A stretch of DNA of 64,000 bases from positions 190,001 through 254,000 of the forward strand of contig JAXRKP010000613.1 in assembly GCA_037039925.1 (NCBI GenBank). The letters are read 5' to 3'. The position numbers were made by a program, and so were the translations under genes. Each line of letters starts with the position of its first letter. Positions within the stretch are counted from its first letter, which is position 1. This document shows, piece after piece, positions 38,792 to 50,458 of the stretch. The notes beneath the pieces are model-generated. The model was not told where the DNA came from. It worked only from the letters and a program-made list of their open reading frames with translations, and ran no database searches. The DNA is from Doris montereyensis. Its lineage: Eukaryota; Mollusca; Gastropoda; Nudibranchia; Dorididae.

Positions 38792-41700
38792 CTGTTGAAA
38801 GATAATTTCACATCCGTCAACTTATCTATCTTGATTATAATGTATATTCACAGCATATTTTGCGATAGAATCTCTAAAATAAACTATAGAAACAGGACAA
38901 ACATATTTAGTCTACCAACCCTTATTAATCTGACAACCGTATTCTGACACAGTCTAATCTGACACAATCATTGGGAATAAAATAAATTTCTCTTTATACT
39001 CTATAAGAGATCCAACAATGCAATATTCTGACCTAACACTCATTTTCAGCTACAACTTAGTACTTTATAATTATCACATTGTCCAACATAATATTTTCAC
39101 ACGCGCACAAAAGATTTTGCAACAATCGTAAATTCTCACAAACGGTAATGACGAGTCCAATATATTTAATCCATGTGTACAGGTATTCTATACTACATGG
39201 CTACGGGTATTAAATTAGTGATTGAATTGAACCATGAACTTAAACCGTGAAAGACGGTCGGCGATAAACGTTACATTTGTGAAAACCAGCTGAAACAGCA
39301 CAGACTGCTAGCATATACGTCGCACGGATCTGTCTGTCTGTCTCCCTCTCTTTCTCTTCCACCCCCTTTCTGTTTATGTATGTGTCTCTCTCTACTCTTT
39401 CTTTTTATCTGATTTGTGAATTTCTAAGATAGCTCAGAGCTCTGCAAATAGTATATACACATGATGAGTATTCCATAAAGTAACCTGAAATGGGATGTTG
39501 TAATTACACACTTTGGACCGTAAACATAGACCACGCGCAAGTTTCGCCACGGGTGGTGACTAAAGAAGCGTGCGTAGCGGTAAACATAAAGTGTGTGGAA
39601 GTCTTTCCTGCCATGCACATCTAGCTCAGATATGCAGCGGAAATTGCTCCGTCAAAAGCTGTACTACACTAGTTACACTGAAATAAGAGAAAAAAACAAG
39701 GAAATTTGAGTTCTAAATAGAAAATATAATAATTTCAACATGACTGCTTGTTATTTTTTATGTTTTTCTTATCTCATGGGTCCTTTTCTTTGTTGTTGGA
39801 GTAGCAGTTAGGTTTAAATCTAATTCTGTTTTTTTCTTTTCACAAAATGCAGATCAAATGCAAGTAAGGAGGCCTACTATAAAAGTTATTATCGACCTGA
39901 AAGTAAGTGCAATCATCGACCTAATGAGACCCAAATATATGTAGATCTTTCTTTCTTTGAAAGAAGACGACAGAGACAACTATAAAATTTAAGACAGTGA
40001 AGAAGACAGCAGAAAAACGGGTGACAGAGAGATGTGAACTATAAAGAAAGACGACAAAGGTAAAAATAATGAAGAATCAAGTAAGGTGATAAAATGACAA
40101 AAGAGGAAAAAAGCGACGAAGGTGATAAATTATGCAAAAGACAAAGAAAAGCGACAAAGACGGAGAAGATGAACAAAATTTAAGAAAGATGAAAAAATTG
40201 AAGAAAGACGGCAAAGGCGGAGAAGGTGAAAAAATTGCAGAAAATCGACAGACAACGACTAAAAATTGCAGACGGAGAAGATGAAAAAATTGAAGAAAGA
40301 TGATAGATGGAGAAGACTAGAAAATTGAAGAAAGACAGCAAGAATGAAAAAGGTGAAATGATGATAAAGATATTTAAAGAAATTGAAAAAATGATGAAAA
40401 AGAAAATGACGAGGATAAGCAAATCAAGACAACAATGGCAATGAAAATGAAAAAGACGAACAGAAAGAGGAGAGAAGAGATGACGACGACGATCTTTATC
40501 TTTTCCAACAGGTGGAAGGTTTCTGATTCTGAGAAATTTTGCATTCGATTTCCTGCCAAATCCAATTTGAAGGCATTGGATTTCTGTCCTGAACTCTTCT
40601 TTTCCTAAAGTCAAATCTTAAAGGAGGCTTTCATATCGATTGAATCTGATTTCAAAAGTAGACTTCACAAAGGAAATATGCCATCATTATGGGAAATACG
40701 CATTGTGCGGTAAATCAACTACAACCGATCACTTAGAAACCATGAACACTGCGTCGACGCAGCTAGTTTTGCGCTCACTTTAGACATGTATGGTCTTTGT
40801 TACTCGCCGGCGCAAAATAATTTTATTAAGCCTGTTTGCGTGTGACTAGTTGCGTCATGCGCTGTTTATGTTTATGACCAAATGTGGGAAGTTTAGAAGC
40901 CTAGTACAACGATGGTGATTGTACATACCCACTATACACACTGTCTTCTTCATATAACGACACAATAATACTACATGTTTCAAACAAGAGGGAGAGAAAA
41001 TATAAATATAAGCAGAGGTTCAAATAGAGTTTAAGATTTCTCAGCTGCCACCCCCATCCCGTCCCATATGCTGCAAAGCAATTATCAATCGATAATGACA
41101 CAAGTTTGCGCTAGTCTAGTGGGGCAGGAGAATCCGAGTTCTTGAACACTTTCACAGCGCTCTATATAAATATAATTAGTTGGAGAAGGTGGTGGTGGAG
41201 GGGGGGGGTGCTGCTGATGGGACTAAGGACAGGCACGTACGGAAAAACCCAGCAAAAGCGCTTTATTTTCGGATAGGTTTCTGTTGCTGTTCTCTTTCTT
41301 TTTGCCGCTCTCTCTCTCTCTGTGAGCAAACATCAGCCTATAGTTATCGCATCCTCACTGTTATTTAAGCCAAGAAGTAAATCGGTTTTAGTAGACACAC
41401 ACGATAAATTCATAATGCATAAAGAATAAATTAGTATAAATTACTATAAAGGTTGCAGTCAAAGAATTTTCTTTTTAAAAACGGGACAAGAAAGAATCAG
41501 GTTTCGTCCACCCACACAGCGAGAAGCGCATTAGTCATCAACGGTAAGGCACTGGCCGTGGACTTCACGCCTGTGGTGGAGCTGACCACAAACACAGACT
41601 TCATCTTATTGAGAACTAGGGAACAGCTAGAGAACCCTCCCGTCCAGATGTCAAAGCATTGCATCACTAAATAAACACAAGGGAACTCTCAGTCGACAGA

Positions 41701-41950
41701 CCCGAGCAGTGCTGGGTAACATTGCATCACTGGCACGCGACCAAGAATTTTCAGTTACGCCTCTTGAATGAAAAACATGATTTTTTAAAAGCTAATTTAC
41801 TCACCTCACAGGACTTTGCTATCTCTTTCAGATTCTAAGCTTTAACATGGTAATATATAGGCCCTATATAACACTTTGTACAAAATTTTTGACAACAGAG
41901 GGAAATGGGGATGGATTATTTTACGAAACTTGCATTAGATCTAGACATAT
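38792..41950. other. Aftiphilin 5' flank; purine-rich tract
   Basis: Should contain the aftiphilin leader and promoter, but I cannot define them. From about 39955 to 40470 the plus strand is strikingly A/G-rich, built of loose GAAGAAAGACGACAAAG-like units. A plus-strand stretch at 41500-41674 reads ALVINGKALAVDFTPVVEL and ends at TAAATAAA; no family was recognised. Confidence 0.4.
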
Positions 41951-41957
41951 ATTAACA

Positions 41958-42203
41958 CTAGAGAAGCGGCTCGCGCAACCAGTGCAATAGCTGCCATACG
42001 CTAGTTGGCTCGCTGACAGTCATAACTGCGCCGCAAGGCTGTCCACGAAGTTTTATGAGTTCACGGGGAAATGTGACATCTGACCAGGCCATCACCAATC
42101 TATTGAATTCAGTCGCATGGTGATCATCAGGTCTCAACCAAGCCAAGCCAAACAAGGATGATTCCATTCTTTTCAATTTAGTAGGAGACAAGACCAAATA
42201 CGT
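41958..42203 (-). CDS. Unrecognised candidate terminal exon
   Basis: Eighty-one codons open from acceptor TGTGTTTGCACAG to a TAG. The translation has normal protein composition: TYLVLSPTKLKRMESSLFGL, AWLRPDDHHATEFNRLVMAW, SDVTFPRELIKLRGQPCGAV and an ending VWQLLHWLREPLL. It is more protein-like than other open frames of this size nearby and GC-richer than its flanks. I could not place it in a family, nor find the preceding exon, which should end in phase 0. It lies upstream of aftiphilin in the same orientation. It could be the end of an independent gene or an exapted or retroposed fragment. Confidence 0.4.
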   Translation of the reverse strand, partial: TYLVLSPTKLKRMESSLFGLAWLRPDDHHATEFNRLVMAWSDVTFPRELIKLRGQPCGAVMTVSEPTSVWQLLHWLREPLL

Positions 42204-44649
42204 CTGTGCAAACACACATTCTTATTATCATTTCAATCACACACACTCTCAAATCAGACCAGCTCACAAATACACCCCTCTGGTGATGGACTTGTCCAAG
42301 TAGGATCATTTCATTTTACAATAGGAGTGATCAATAAATGAAAGTTGTATAACAAGCCTACTTCATGCATAGTACAGCTGTTAGCATCGTTACTACCAGT
42401 TATCCAAGGCAAAGATAATGATGGACACACCCCTTAGAAATATACTCAACCAAAGGCCTTTTGGACATAAGCTTATGAGCCTGAATGTGTCTTTTTTCTT
42501 GTTTACTAAATGGTTAACCAATCAGAGAACATCACTTTAAAAGAGGATGAACGTAAGAAAGTAAGAGGGTAACAAGAAGGAGGAATATTCAGGCCTCTCT
42601 TGACCCGTCCTTCCTTCCCGAATCAATGCTGGGCATCACGCTGAGAGATTTGTAGCAGGCAAATGGTAAATCCCAGGCTTATCGCTGAACGGAGTGCTTT
42701 AACAAACAAGCATTTACCAGTCATAGCCTTACCACGGCTAATATACAGCTGTAGTAGTGTAACTGTAATATATACAGGGGTGGGATCATATGCTCTGATC
42801 TAGTAGTATATAAATCCTAGACATAGATCTAGATTGAGAATCTATACTATATTAATATCTTTGTCTAGAGCTATGGCATCATAATATATTTTGAAGTCAG
42901 GTTTCTTCAAATGAGTCTGGAGCTAGATCGCTAGCTCTAGTTTAGTATAGGGCTAATATTAATAATGAGTCAATATCTTATTTTTATCTAGAATCTCGAC
43001 CGACAGAGAATGAGTTATGAGGAGTAAACAGGGAAGCCTTTACCTGCTGTTACGTTTTCTTTCACTCCATACCGGTGTTGCTTACGGAGAAATGTATTGA
43101 CATGAGATAACTTATTCAAAGTGTGTTAGCTGTAGAGAGTCACAACGGATGAGGCGTTTATAAGACGTGACATGTCAACAAATTGTATTGCACTCTACTA
43201 CCGGGGATCGTGTAACCGAAAATTTAGTTCATTAGGCTCCTCCTATTCGTTGCTGTAGAATGTAAAGTCTTGATGAGTACGTTTCAGTTCGATTATGTTG
43301 GAAGACAAAGTAATCAAGAGCGATAGAGGCGATGCGAGATTTTTTCGATTCTTTATATTCATAAAAAACCCGAAAGTAATCGACTACTTTCATGATAGAA
43401 GCATTTCCGGATAAAGTCGTTCGACAGGTACTGGGTGTAGACGAGACTTGCTACGTATATTGGAACGAATGAAATTCTACGTTCGTACATATATTGACAA
43501 TGTGCCATTGCAGGCAGAAATTGTCCATTGGAACTAACATAACATTTCTTTGACAGCGGATATATTTTTTTTTCAGAATAAGACATATGAAGGGAGAGGG
43601 GCACATTCATAAACGTGTACTATTCTGTACCATTTAACAGTTCTAAAAACTACAGCCCAACTGCCCCCTCCCCCCTCTCTCTCTCTCACCCCCCTCCCCC
43701 CCCTTCCTAAAAAATAAAATAAATTTACAAACCAAAAAAAGCAGCCTGTTTTTGTTAAAAAGAAAAAGACGTGTAGCTAATAATGTACACAAACAAGAAA
43801 CGAAAGGAGAACAAAAAGAGAGATAAGCTTTTTAGACTGAACATTTCATTACCTTGGTGGCTCCTTACTCCCTTTGTAATATACATGTACATGTATGTAC
43901 TCTTTTTGTAAGCCTGAGGAACATTAGCAATTCGTTTTACACAGTTGTTTTTTATAGCAAATTAGGGCACACCCTGCGGGCTACAAGTAAAAGGATCTTT
44001 CAAAAATAAATTCACAATTACATTTCGTAGAGCTTATGTATATATATGGCAACTACATGTATTTGTTCATAATTATTTCACGTTATTATAGAACAAGACG
44101 ATTACTATGAGAATAGATAGGAGATTACAGCAAGCAGTCACAAACTTAAAATCATTTTATGCTTCATGATAAATTTGAGGTGCAATAAAGTGCCTTTTCT
44201 AAGCGTTCGATATGAACCGATAGCATTGCAAGAAAATTTAACTAGAAATGACATGAAAAATCAATGAGGCCAATTTTCCTCGAATTGTGATTTAATTTAT
44301 CTCCAAAATATTCTTTGAATTAAAAGAAACTTTCTGTGGTTCGATGATGATACTCACGATATTCTCTACTAATAAATGCAAATAAAGAAAGGGAAATGAG
44401 GAAGAAAAGGAAAGAATTAGAGGAAACTTGATCAAAATCATGAAAAATTAATGGCTTCAACCAAGAAGAATTTTGCAGTAACCGCCATGATCCTAGAAAA
44501 TTCTATATCTATGAACAGAGGTTCAAGCCTGTTAAAAAAATAATGTTTTAAAATCATGCTAAATGTATAAAATCTTGAAATTGTATGAGTCATATAGGAC
44601 AGGGACTTATAAAAGTATATATTTCTCCTACCACTATACGGTATTTTAT

Positions 44650-45065
44650 TCAATAGTGTTCATTGAGGCGTTGGTAACTCAGTGGGCAGACTGTCTAAGT
44701 GCTAATTCGTGCAGTCTTTGGTTTGACAACTTGAAAGAGCAATTCAAGTACATTGTTATGATGTATCATAGTAATAGCAGCTTCATCCTCAACCAAGTGG
44801 AATCCATACCTGAAATCTATGCGAGAATAGTGCCAATGACAGCAGCGCTGATCAAACTCAAACCCGTTTGGGCTGCAACAGAATTAACATCAAAACAGAG
44901 TTGCGACTCTTAAACTCATAAAGTCATATCCATCCTTACTCTTATACGCTACGAAATATGGACTACATGTACAAAGGAAAATACAAGCGGCTGAAATGTG
45001 ATACAGAAGACTCCTAGCCACTTCCTTTAAAGGTTACACCAACAAAGAAATGAGCAGAGTATTTT
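44650..45065 (+). mobile_element. Non-LTR retrotransposon fragment (reverse-transcriptase C-terminal part)
   Basis: Reads MTAALIKLKPVWAATELTSK, followed after frame shifts by a region like LLY..YE.WT, RKIQAAEM..YRRLL and SFKGYTNKEMSR. This order is characteristic of the end of the RT open frame in Jockey/CR1-like LINEs. The fragment is short and frame-broken. It abuts a family A SINE in opposite orientation. Confidence 0.65.
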
Positions 45066-45094
45066 AAGAAAATTATTTGATTTGATTTACCCAC

Positions 45095-45412
45095 ATCCAC
45101 AACTAAGGTGGTCTCGTTTTTTTTGTCGTAGGATTAATTTTTCTCTCTCCCCAGGCATCCTTGTAAACAGCCAAGGGATATTGAATGTGCGCAGGGTGTT
45201 GTGATCTGAACATGGGACCTCCTTTTAATTGTCCTGTCTCCGATGGGACTATGTGTTGATCCACCTACCTGGACCCTGGGGTGGGGGTGGGGGTGGGGGT
45301 GTTGATTTTACTCGAAAAGACTCGAGGAAATTTATCAACAGTTGGCGGGTTTGAACCCACGACCTTTTGGTTGCGATGCCGACACCTTGCCTCTCAACTA
45401 CTGAGTCCTCCA
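45095..45412 (-). repeat. tRNA-derived SINE, family A
   Basis: Minus copy: the tail TTTACCCACATCCACAACTA, then CTTGTAAACAGCCAAGGGAT and TCCGATGGGACTATGTGTTG, and the head GGGTTTGAACCCACGACCTT ... GCCTCTCAACTACTGAGTCC (B box then A box in reverse). Confidence 0.8.
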
Positions 45413-46049
45413 TGAGGAGAGGAGTAAAAAAAAAACCCAAAAATTATGTTGATCTGGCGGTAGTGAAAAGAAGGAAGTTGACTTGGTTGTACGGCCATAC
45501 TACGGCATCAAAATGACCTTTCCAAACTCATCTTACATTACATTTACATTACAACACAAGGCATTACAGGCGGAACAAGAAGAAGAGGAAGACAGAGAAA
45601 GAGATAAAAAGACAACATCACGGCTGGACAGGGAAGACCTTCTCTCACTACTCTCAGTCTCAGACACAAACCCTATTTCACGACCGAGAAGAGTGGAAGA
45701 AACGAAAAAACTCATGCTACTACTATGCAACACCCCCCTTCCTGCACGGCCCTGAAGGGTTACGTGGCTATACGTCCCCATTAATATTAAATAATTGTAA
45801 ATATATTATATAGGGACATCTAGGTTAAGGGATACATGACGTGATCATCTGCTAGGGTTGTTGTTGTTGTAGCCTGCAGTGACCAAAATGCTTAGGATGT
45901 GGGACAAGTTCATCAGATCCTGAGCTCCTCCGCGTTATATTCCTTGGAAAAGTCATTTGGCTTTAACTCAAATGCCTCAACTAGGGATAGAAATCTCTGA
46001 TAGAATGTGGCATACTATTATTATCATCATTCTGTTTTGTTTTAAGTTT

Positions 46050-46300
46050 CACGACGTAGGGCCTAGTTATACTTTATACACGTAAGAGAATCCAGGATAA
46101 ACTTCCACCCTATGGGTCTGACATTGACTAATATTAAAGCCCCATAGGAAAAAGATGAGACAAATGCAAGGAATAGACAGACAAAAACCAACCCTGGCCA
46201 TCACGAAGATCGAACCCGCGACCTCTGTGTTGGCACCCATCGTCTTGCCATGAAAAGAAAGTGTGCCACCAACCGAGCTAACTTCAGTCCTCATTGTTTG
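46050..46300 (-). repeat. tRNA-derived SINE, family E
   Basis: The minus-strand head reads GTTAGCTCGGTTGGTGGCAC and GTCGCGGGTTCGATCTTCGT, close to A and B boxes of a tRNA. The body extends left to about 46060. It is not a functional tRNA: the spacing between boxes is too long and no acceptor stem is visible. Confidence 0.65.
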
Positions 46301-46599
46301 TCTTCACGGATAATGGATGTTAATAGTCTTGTAGAAGCTTTCTTTCATCACCTTGCTCAACGTATGTTTAATGTTAATGGTAGTATAGCTCCAGCTGCTG
46401 CTGACTGCAGATTTTAGCAACATTTCTTAATACACGTACAAATACAATGCTTATAAACATTATTATAACAATTGGTTTAGACACAAATGATATTGAAATA
46501 AGTATACCAATCATAGATTGTGATGTCCTGGAATTTGTTGTATGTAGTGTCAGGTTTGAAAGTGAATGGAATCAATATAAAGAAAGAAAGCAAAGGTGC

Positions 46600-46715
46600 A
46601 TTGGGAAGGAGAATCTTAGGGTTTATGGTTTATTAAAGCGCTCAGAGGTTGATCTAGTATTGATGATGAACGCTATAGAAATGTATTTTATTATTATTAT
46701 TATTTCACATATGTT
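46600..46715 (+). repeat. Retroelement 3' tail ending in TTA triplets
   Basis: TTTATTAAAGCGCTCAGAGG, then GAACGCTATAGAAATGTATT and a TTA microsatellite. This layout is common at the 3' end of invertebrate LINE/SINE elements. Confidence 0.5.
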
Positions 46716-46979
46716 TAAATTAGTCTTTTCTGTTTGGTTTTCTTCTTACTTTGTAGTGTAAAACTGCAAATGACCTGTAAATCTTTTAAGAGGACAGAAA
46801 GTTCCTTTTTACTTTTGACAGATTCCTTTGGATTCATGATGTGCAAGAGTAAAAAGTAAAAATAAATCAGTCGCTTTAACCGACTTGGATTGACAGCAGA
46901 GACCAACATCACATCCCTTGATAGAATGATATATACTTGAAAATTTTCGCGCTTGAAAGAAATTAAACATAACTTTAAG

Positions 46980-47370
46980 TTAAATGTCTTTGTCCTTATA
47001 CTGAAAACTGTGCTGCTTTTTCAACTACCAGAATCTTGACGGCTTTCTTGTTATAAACGTTTTGGCAAAATTGGACCACAAACATGGATTGCTTTACCTC
47101 TATCTGTGAGTGTGAGACTCGCAACCAGTCTCAAAATATTTAAAAAAATACTCAAGACACATGCCTTCTGTAAATGATTGAATTGATATGTTTACAATGC
47201 CCAATTTTAATACTGTTTTATTAATGTGAGTGTGTTCGGAATGTAACATTGAAATTTGAATGTATCTTTTTTTTACGAATATTTCAACTTGTATTTGTAA
47301 AGCATCTTGAGGTTTCAGCGAAAGGCGCTACAAAAATATTCTACTATTACTATAATCATCATAACGACGC
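46980..47370 (+). mobile_element. CR1/Jockey-like LINE 3' end
   Basis: Encodes WIALPLSVSVRLATSLKIFK then KILKTHAFCK and a stop. This is the terminal motif W..LP..IR...SL..FK..LKT.LF of the reverse-transcriptase frame. It is followed by TGTAAAGCATCTTGAGGTTT, CGAAAGGCGCTACAAAAATA and a TTA-like tail. 5' truncated. Confidence 0.75.
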
Positions 47371-48924
47371 TTAAAGTACAGAACCTAATATTACTGTAGT
47401 TGCTAAATTCTCTTAGAATCAGAGGACTGATTATGTCTTCCTTCTTTCTAATGGATTCCTTTTCTGACAATATATATAATAATAGTGGACATTGATAATG
47501 CGCAGCTTATCCCTCGAATAAGGAGGCTCTGGGAACAATATGTCACAGAAGCTGCCCGATAAACATAGAACATGACACGAAAAAAAAAATAAACAATGCA
47601 GAAATATTTTCATGTAAGAATTTAATTTTCAAATCAGCTTTCAAATACAAAGGGAGAATGAAAGTAGAACAATTACTTAAATTATCATTCAATGATGATT
47701 ATCTCCCTTCCAATTCATGTCATTCTTCATTGCATTTTGCATTCATAAAATATAGATGTACAATTTTGAAAGATGACAAATATATTTATCATGACAATGC
47801 ACAGAACAATGGTGATAATGATGATGGTGACGATGATGAAGTCAACATTAAAAAAAGACGCCAGAATACATCTAATATGAAGAAAATAAAACGTGAGCAA
47901 ATTTAATATTTCTTCAGTAAAAAAGAAAAGAAAAAGGTCTTACAAACACATTCGCCCAAACGAAAACACCGAAGCTGCAATCATAAAAAAATAAAACTAA
48001 CTCCCCCAAACATACATATACCAGCTTGCATATACACAAACTCTGCTTCCTTCGCTCTTGGCTCCACAACAAACTAAAACACATACATACATTGAAATTA
48101 TAAATATATAACTCAGTATAAATCATGAAACATGCTTGCACATGATCATGACTGATCAGTGTTGAAACAGGATTGGATTTGTTCCAAGCATTTTAGTACA
48201 GGTTTAATGACCATTGCCTTACTTATGAAAGGTTGATCGATGGAAGGACAATCGAATCTACCAAAGTGACAATGCATCTTCATTACAATGGGCACCACAT
48301 ACTTCAACATTCTTTTAAGTGCACACTTTGCTTCTTTAGTCGGAATAGTTTTCAAATCCTGCCCCCCCCTATACACACATAAATACCCCGTCTCCTATGT
48401 TGACTCCCAGCCTATTCAAGGATTTGACATGAGCATGGCAAAGTATGAAAGTAAGAAAGAAAAACAACCAACTTGTGATTTATTTCAGGTGTACTGTAAC
48501 AATCTGTATCTGTATCATGTGCTCTGCTATTTCATTTTTCAAATCCTTCCACAGACAACACTACAAAATTTACGTATCCTCTAAAACCACCATTGTTACA
48601 TATTTGATCAACGGTAACAATAGTAACATTTGTCTGTATAAGAAAAGTAAAAAGACTTGCTTACTAGACAATTCTATCATGCATATAAGCTGGTTTTTAG
48701 CAAACACCCAAAAACATACACATACAACCAACGAATGTATTGACTAACAAAAAAATGCTATACAATTAAAAACGCAATGAAGAATAAAACCCACAATGAA
48801 ATCCTGATATTTTACACATTCTATCACTGTTCATGGCAGCAATTTCTCTAACGTAATGTGTAAACCATTTTAAACTGATCGCAAAGTTGGCTATTGGTTT
48901 ACCATAAAAACTAATGGATTTTTC

Positions 48925-49050
48925 TTTGTTTAATTGAAATTGACCCCGTCCACAACTGTGGCGATCACAGGGTGAATCAAGAGGAAACGGCAAGATAAAA
49001 GATAAGTGAAAGAGTAAAAGGAAAAAAAAGCAGGACCTATCAAAACACAC
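48925..49050 (-). repeat. Family B dispersed repeat
   Basis: GACCCCGTCCACAACTGTGG, CACAGGGTGAATCAAGAGGA and AAGCAGGACCTATCAAAACA align with the copy at 26100-26225. Confidence 0.65.
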
Positions 49051-49360
49051 ACCAGCCGCCCGAAAAACTAATGAAAAAAAGTATCCTAACATCCAAGTCA
49101 TAGTACAATTGACAGACAATCGTATTTAAGTATTAAAAAATCAAATGGGTACAACGGGTTGGTTAGAAAATTTAAACACAGACTTTTGTCCTATAAATCT
49201 TATTTGTTCAATACAGCAGTCAGATATTCTTTTATGGAGGTAAGAGAAATCTCTCAACTCATACACTCCCCCCTGGCTCTCTTTTTCCTGTTTAAAAAAA
49301 CCACTAACAACTAAAATAATGAAGTTGAAATATATGACCAGAATATGACTGTGGTAGTAC

Positions 49361-49620
49361 AGTAGTCTCCGCCAAATTGCATGATTCATCAAAATGCATG
49401 TTTTTTTTGCATGTTACCGAATTTTACAACGCTCAAAATGCAACAGGTTTTCGTAAGTCTGTCTTCAATTTGTTGCACTTAAAGAGTCAATTCATGTGAA
49501 AAATAAACTTACCTCGTCCCAGTGACAAAATATGTCATGCATGTATGTCTCTGTGTCTGTGTGTGATCTAGATCTATGTTAACGATGTGTACACAATACA
49601 CAATAATGACAATCATGCAG
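49361..49620 (-). mobile_element. Pogo/Tigger-like MITE, copy 2
   Basis: Begins TA then CAGTAGTCTCCGCCAAATTG. The interior (CTCAAAATGCAACAGGTTTT, TTAAAGAGTCAATTCATGTG, AAAATAAACTTACCTCGTCC) is the reverse complement of 25240-25550, showing that both ends carry the same inverted repeat. The right end is not clear. Confidence 0.5.
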
Positions 49621-50113
49621 CTTGTCTTGACTCTGGTCACCCATACCCATCCCTTCCCTCCCTGACAGGTCTAGTGTCACTTTTACCCACGGAAATTTAC
49701 AATGATCAACAAGGCAGAAACTGAAACTCAACTCGATTCTATCATCATTATGCTATATCAGTGTACTAAAGGGGGGGGGGGGAAAGAAGAAAACAACATT
49801 GGCAATGAGCTCATAAAGTGAAAAGACAGAAATGACATCAGCATTTTATATGCCCCATGAACACATTATAAAAATAATCTCTCCAAACGCCACCAATTGT
49901 AAAAACTGAGAACAGCTGTAAAACATTAAAACAATTGTAATAATGTAAATCTGAGCCACCCTAATCCCACTCACAAAAAACCCCAATAAAATGTGAATTA
50001 AAAAAAACACACCCTAAAACAACGACTCTCTCCCCAAAATAATGCCCCCCCCCCCCCCCCCCAGAAACAAACAAACAAACACAAAAACATACAACAAAAA
50101 ACCTCCATCCCTA

Positions 50114-50458
50114 TCACACAAGTAAGCCATGCACTGGTTTCTTCCCTGGCCAGGCTTCTTTTGCATATTTCTTCTTGCGCGGCTCCTTGGACCCCTGTTC
50201 TTCGGCATTTGCCACTTGGGCGCTCAAAGCTGGGGCAATGGGGGCGGGAGCGTGAGTCTCGAAGTCGACCTCTGGCGCTAGGTTGGGAACCGGAAGTCCG
50301 AGTTTTGAAGCAAAGTTTATGGGGTTGGCCAGGACAGAGCCCGGACCTGAGGATGGTAGATCTGAGTACAGACCACTAGAATGCATGGCATTTTGCGAGG
50401 GTGAAGAAGCAGGCAGTTTGTCTCTGTACCCTGAAATATTTGGATCCATCTTGTTCCT
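50114..50458 (-). CDS. PPP1R8: NIPP1 exon 7 (C-terminus)
   Basis: 345 nt, starting RNKMDPNISGYRDKLP after TATTGCAG and ending in TGA. The conserved end KKKYAKEAWPGKKPVHGLLV is nearly identical to the vertebrate NIPP1 C-terminus, which also binds PP1 and RNA. LGLPVPNLAPEVDF before it is another family signature. Frame intact. Confidence 0.95.
   Translation of the reverse strand, partial: RNKMDPNISGYRDKLPASSPSQNAMHSSGLYSDLPSSGPGSVLANPINFASKLGLPVPNLAPEVDFETHAPAPIAPALSAQVANAEEQGSKEPRKKKYAKEAWPGKKPVHGLLV

Larger units (their letters stand above)
47380..50113. other. Non-coding: PPP1R8 3' flank, family B repeat and MITE
   Basis: No conserved gene recognised. A 76-codon minus-strand open frame at 48146-48376 lacks recognisable motifs. 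A family B repeat is at 48925-49050 and the second MITE at 49361-49620. Homopolymers of G (about 49770-49780) and C (about 50046-50062) are likely error-prone. The PPP1R8 3' UTR should lie in 49650-50113. Confidence 0.5.

Noticed and set aside
43040..43125. Minus exon reading HVNTFLRKQHRYGVKENVTA with a good donor
   Set aside because: In-frame stop just upstream and phase incompatible with the orphan exon at 42203; might be a non-coding leader of aftiphilin, but unproven.
46200..46295. tRNA gene on the minus strand
   Set aside because: Box spacing is too long and no cloverleaf is visible; fits a tRNA-derived SINE.
48146..48376. Minus-strand open frame of 76 codons
   Set aside because: No motif, no splice partner; probably chance in PPP1R8 3' flank.
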